DNA of 5,264 nucleotides, taken from Spirochaetia bacterium (GTDB lineage: Bacteria; Spirochaetota; Spirochaetia; DTKZ01). Shown here piece by piece: positions 5,095-5,264 of the stretch (the stretch's first letter is position 1; each line of letters opens with the position of its first letter). Location: NCBI GenBank assembly GCA_031270615.1, contig JAISXE010000169.1, positions 1 through 5,264 of the forward strand. The letters run 5' to 3'. The translations under genes and the position numbers were made by a program. The notes beneath the pieces are model-generated. The model was not told where the DNA came from and made no database searches. It saw only the letters and a program-made list of their open reading frames with translations.

Positions 5095-5163
5095 GGAAAT
5101 AGTCTATCACAGGAGGGCAGGGGAAGGAAGGCCCCAGGCCAGGGTATCGGCGTTTACCCTCAC

Positions 5164-5192
5164 ACTATAGAATTAGATTGCGCGAAGCGCAA
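5164..5192 (-). promoter_or_regulatory. Candidate rsmI promoter with its -35 in a repeat hairpin
   Basis: On the minus strand TTGCGC (5192-5187) and TATAGT (5169-5164) are 17 bases apart. The -10 box matches five of six bases; the -35 matches three or four of six. The -35 is the outer arm of the TTGCGC-GAA-GCGCAA hairpin that flanks repeat copy B. The start would be near 5157, giving a leader of about 60 bases. A second candidate, TAGACT (5106-5101) with no clear -35, would start transcription at about the ATG itself. Confidence 0.35.
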
Positions 5193-5264
5193 AAGCCCGT
5201 GGGGCACAAGGGATTGAAGCGGAAATCCCGCAAGCCTGCCGCAGGCAGGCTGAGGAATTGGAGC
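5178..5264 (+). repeat. Structured intergenic repeat, copy B (cut by window edge)
   Basis: This is the second copy of the element at 1393-1476, inverted relative to it. In order it has the hairpin TTGCGC-GAA-GCGCAA (5178-5192), AGCCCGTGGGGC, the motif GGGATTG-AAGCGGAA-ATCCCG (5210-5230) and a hairpin AGCCTGCC-GCA-GGCAGGCT (5233-5251). It ends in GAGGAATTGGAGC, where the window stops. Motif and flanks match copy A nearly base for base, but the hairpin arms are different in sequence and still fully paired. It lies upstream of rsmI. Confidence 0.75.

Noticed and set aside
5111..5130. AGGAGG-like purine stretch on the plus strand upstream of rsmI, possible plus-strand gene start
   Set aside because: No ATG with a usable open frame follows before the window end.

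Overview
The window looks like chromosomal DNA from a spirochaete of the Treponema group, probably one of the GC-richer gut lineages. The best evidence is a FlgM-type anti-sigma factor with a treponeme-like N terminus (MTIDRLGPVDP), preceded by a near-consensus sigma-28 promoter, plus a DUF3943-type outer-membrane protein gene. Most of the window is GC-rich (62% in one 60-base sample from the dehydrogenase gene). The stretch at about 1620-2730 is visibly poorer in GC (43% in one sampled line) and holds accessory toxin-antitoxin genes. The genus assignment is inference from gene content; no rRNA or marker gene is present.

Layout. 2-1306 (+) is the 3' part of a DUF3943-type beta-barrel gene whose start lies off the left edge. 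1307-1806 has no intact gene. It holds a structured dispersed repeat (an inverted copy sits at the right edge of the window), a perfect hairpin, a well-placed SD-ATG with only 15 codons, a candidate promoter, and an imperfect palindrome that recurs at 3955. 1807-1969 appears to be a collapsed hicB-hicA toxin-antitoxin operon: the recognisable beginnings and ends of both genes remain but their middles are missing. Directly behind it, 1994-2730 (+) is an intact two-gene module: a PIN-domain protein (VapC-like) followed by its small putative antitoxin with a 4-base ATGA overlap.

The right half is coded on the minus strand. 2811-3932 is a protein of the iron-containing alcohol dehydrogenase fold that lacks three of the four metal ligands and has degenerate nucleotide-binding motifs, so it may be a pseudoenzyme or have changed function. 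4074-4358 is flgM, with its own sigma-28 promoter (TAAA-N15-GCCGATAT) overlapping the stop codon of the upstream gene and a rho-independent terminator behind it. 4417-5094 is rsmI (16S rRNA C1402 2'-O-methyltransferase), without the usual C-terminal extension.

How the parts work together. FlgM binds sigma-28 (FliA) until the flagellar hook-basal body is complete; transcription of flgM by sigma-28 closes the expected negative feedback loop. The PIN pair probably acts as a self-contained toxin-antitoxin unit and may use the promoter and leader left by the decayed hicBA operon. The dehydrogenase-like gene and the toxin-antitoxin module converge at about 2731-2810, where I see no convincing terminator. 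I did not find a wholly new system. The most unusual items are the hollowed-out hicBA operon, the ligand-less dehydrogenase, and the repeat whose variable hairpin keeps pairing despite a changed sequence.
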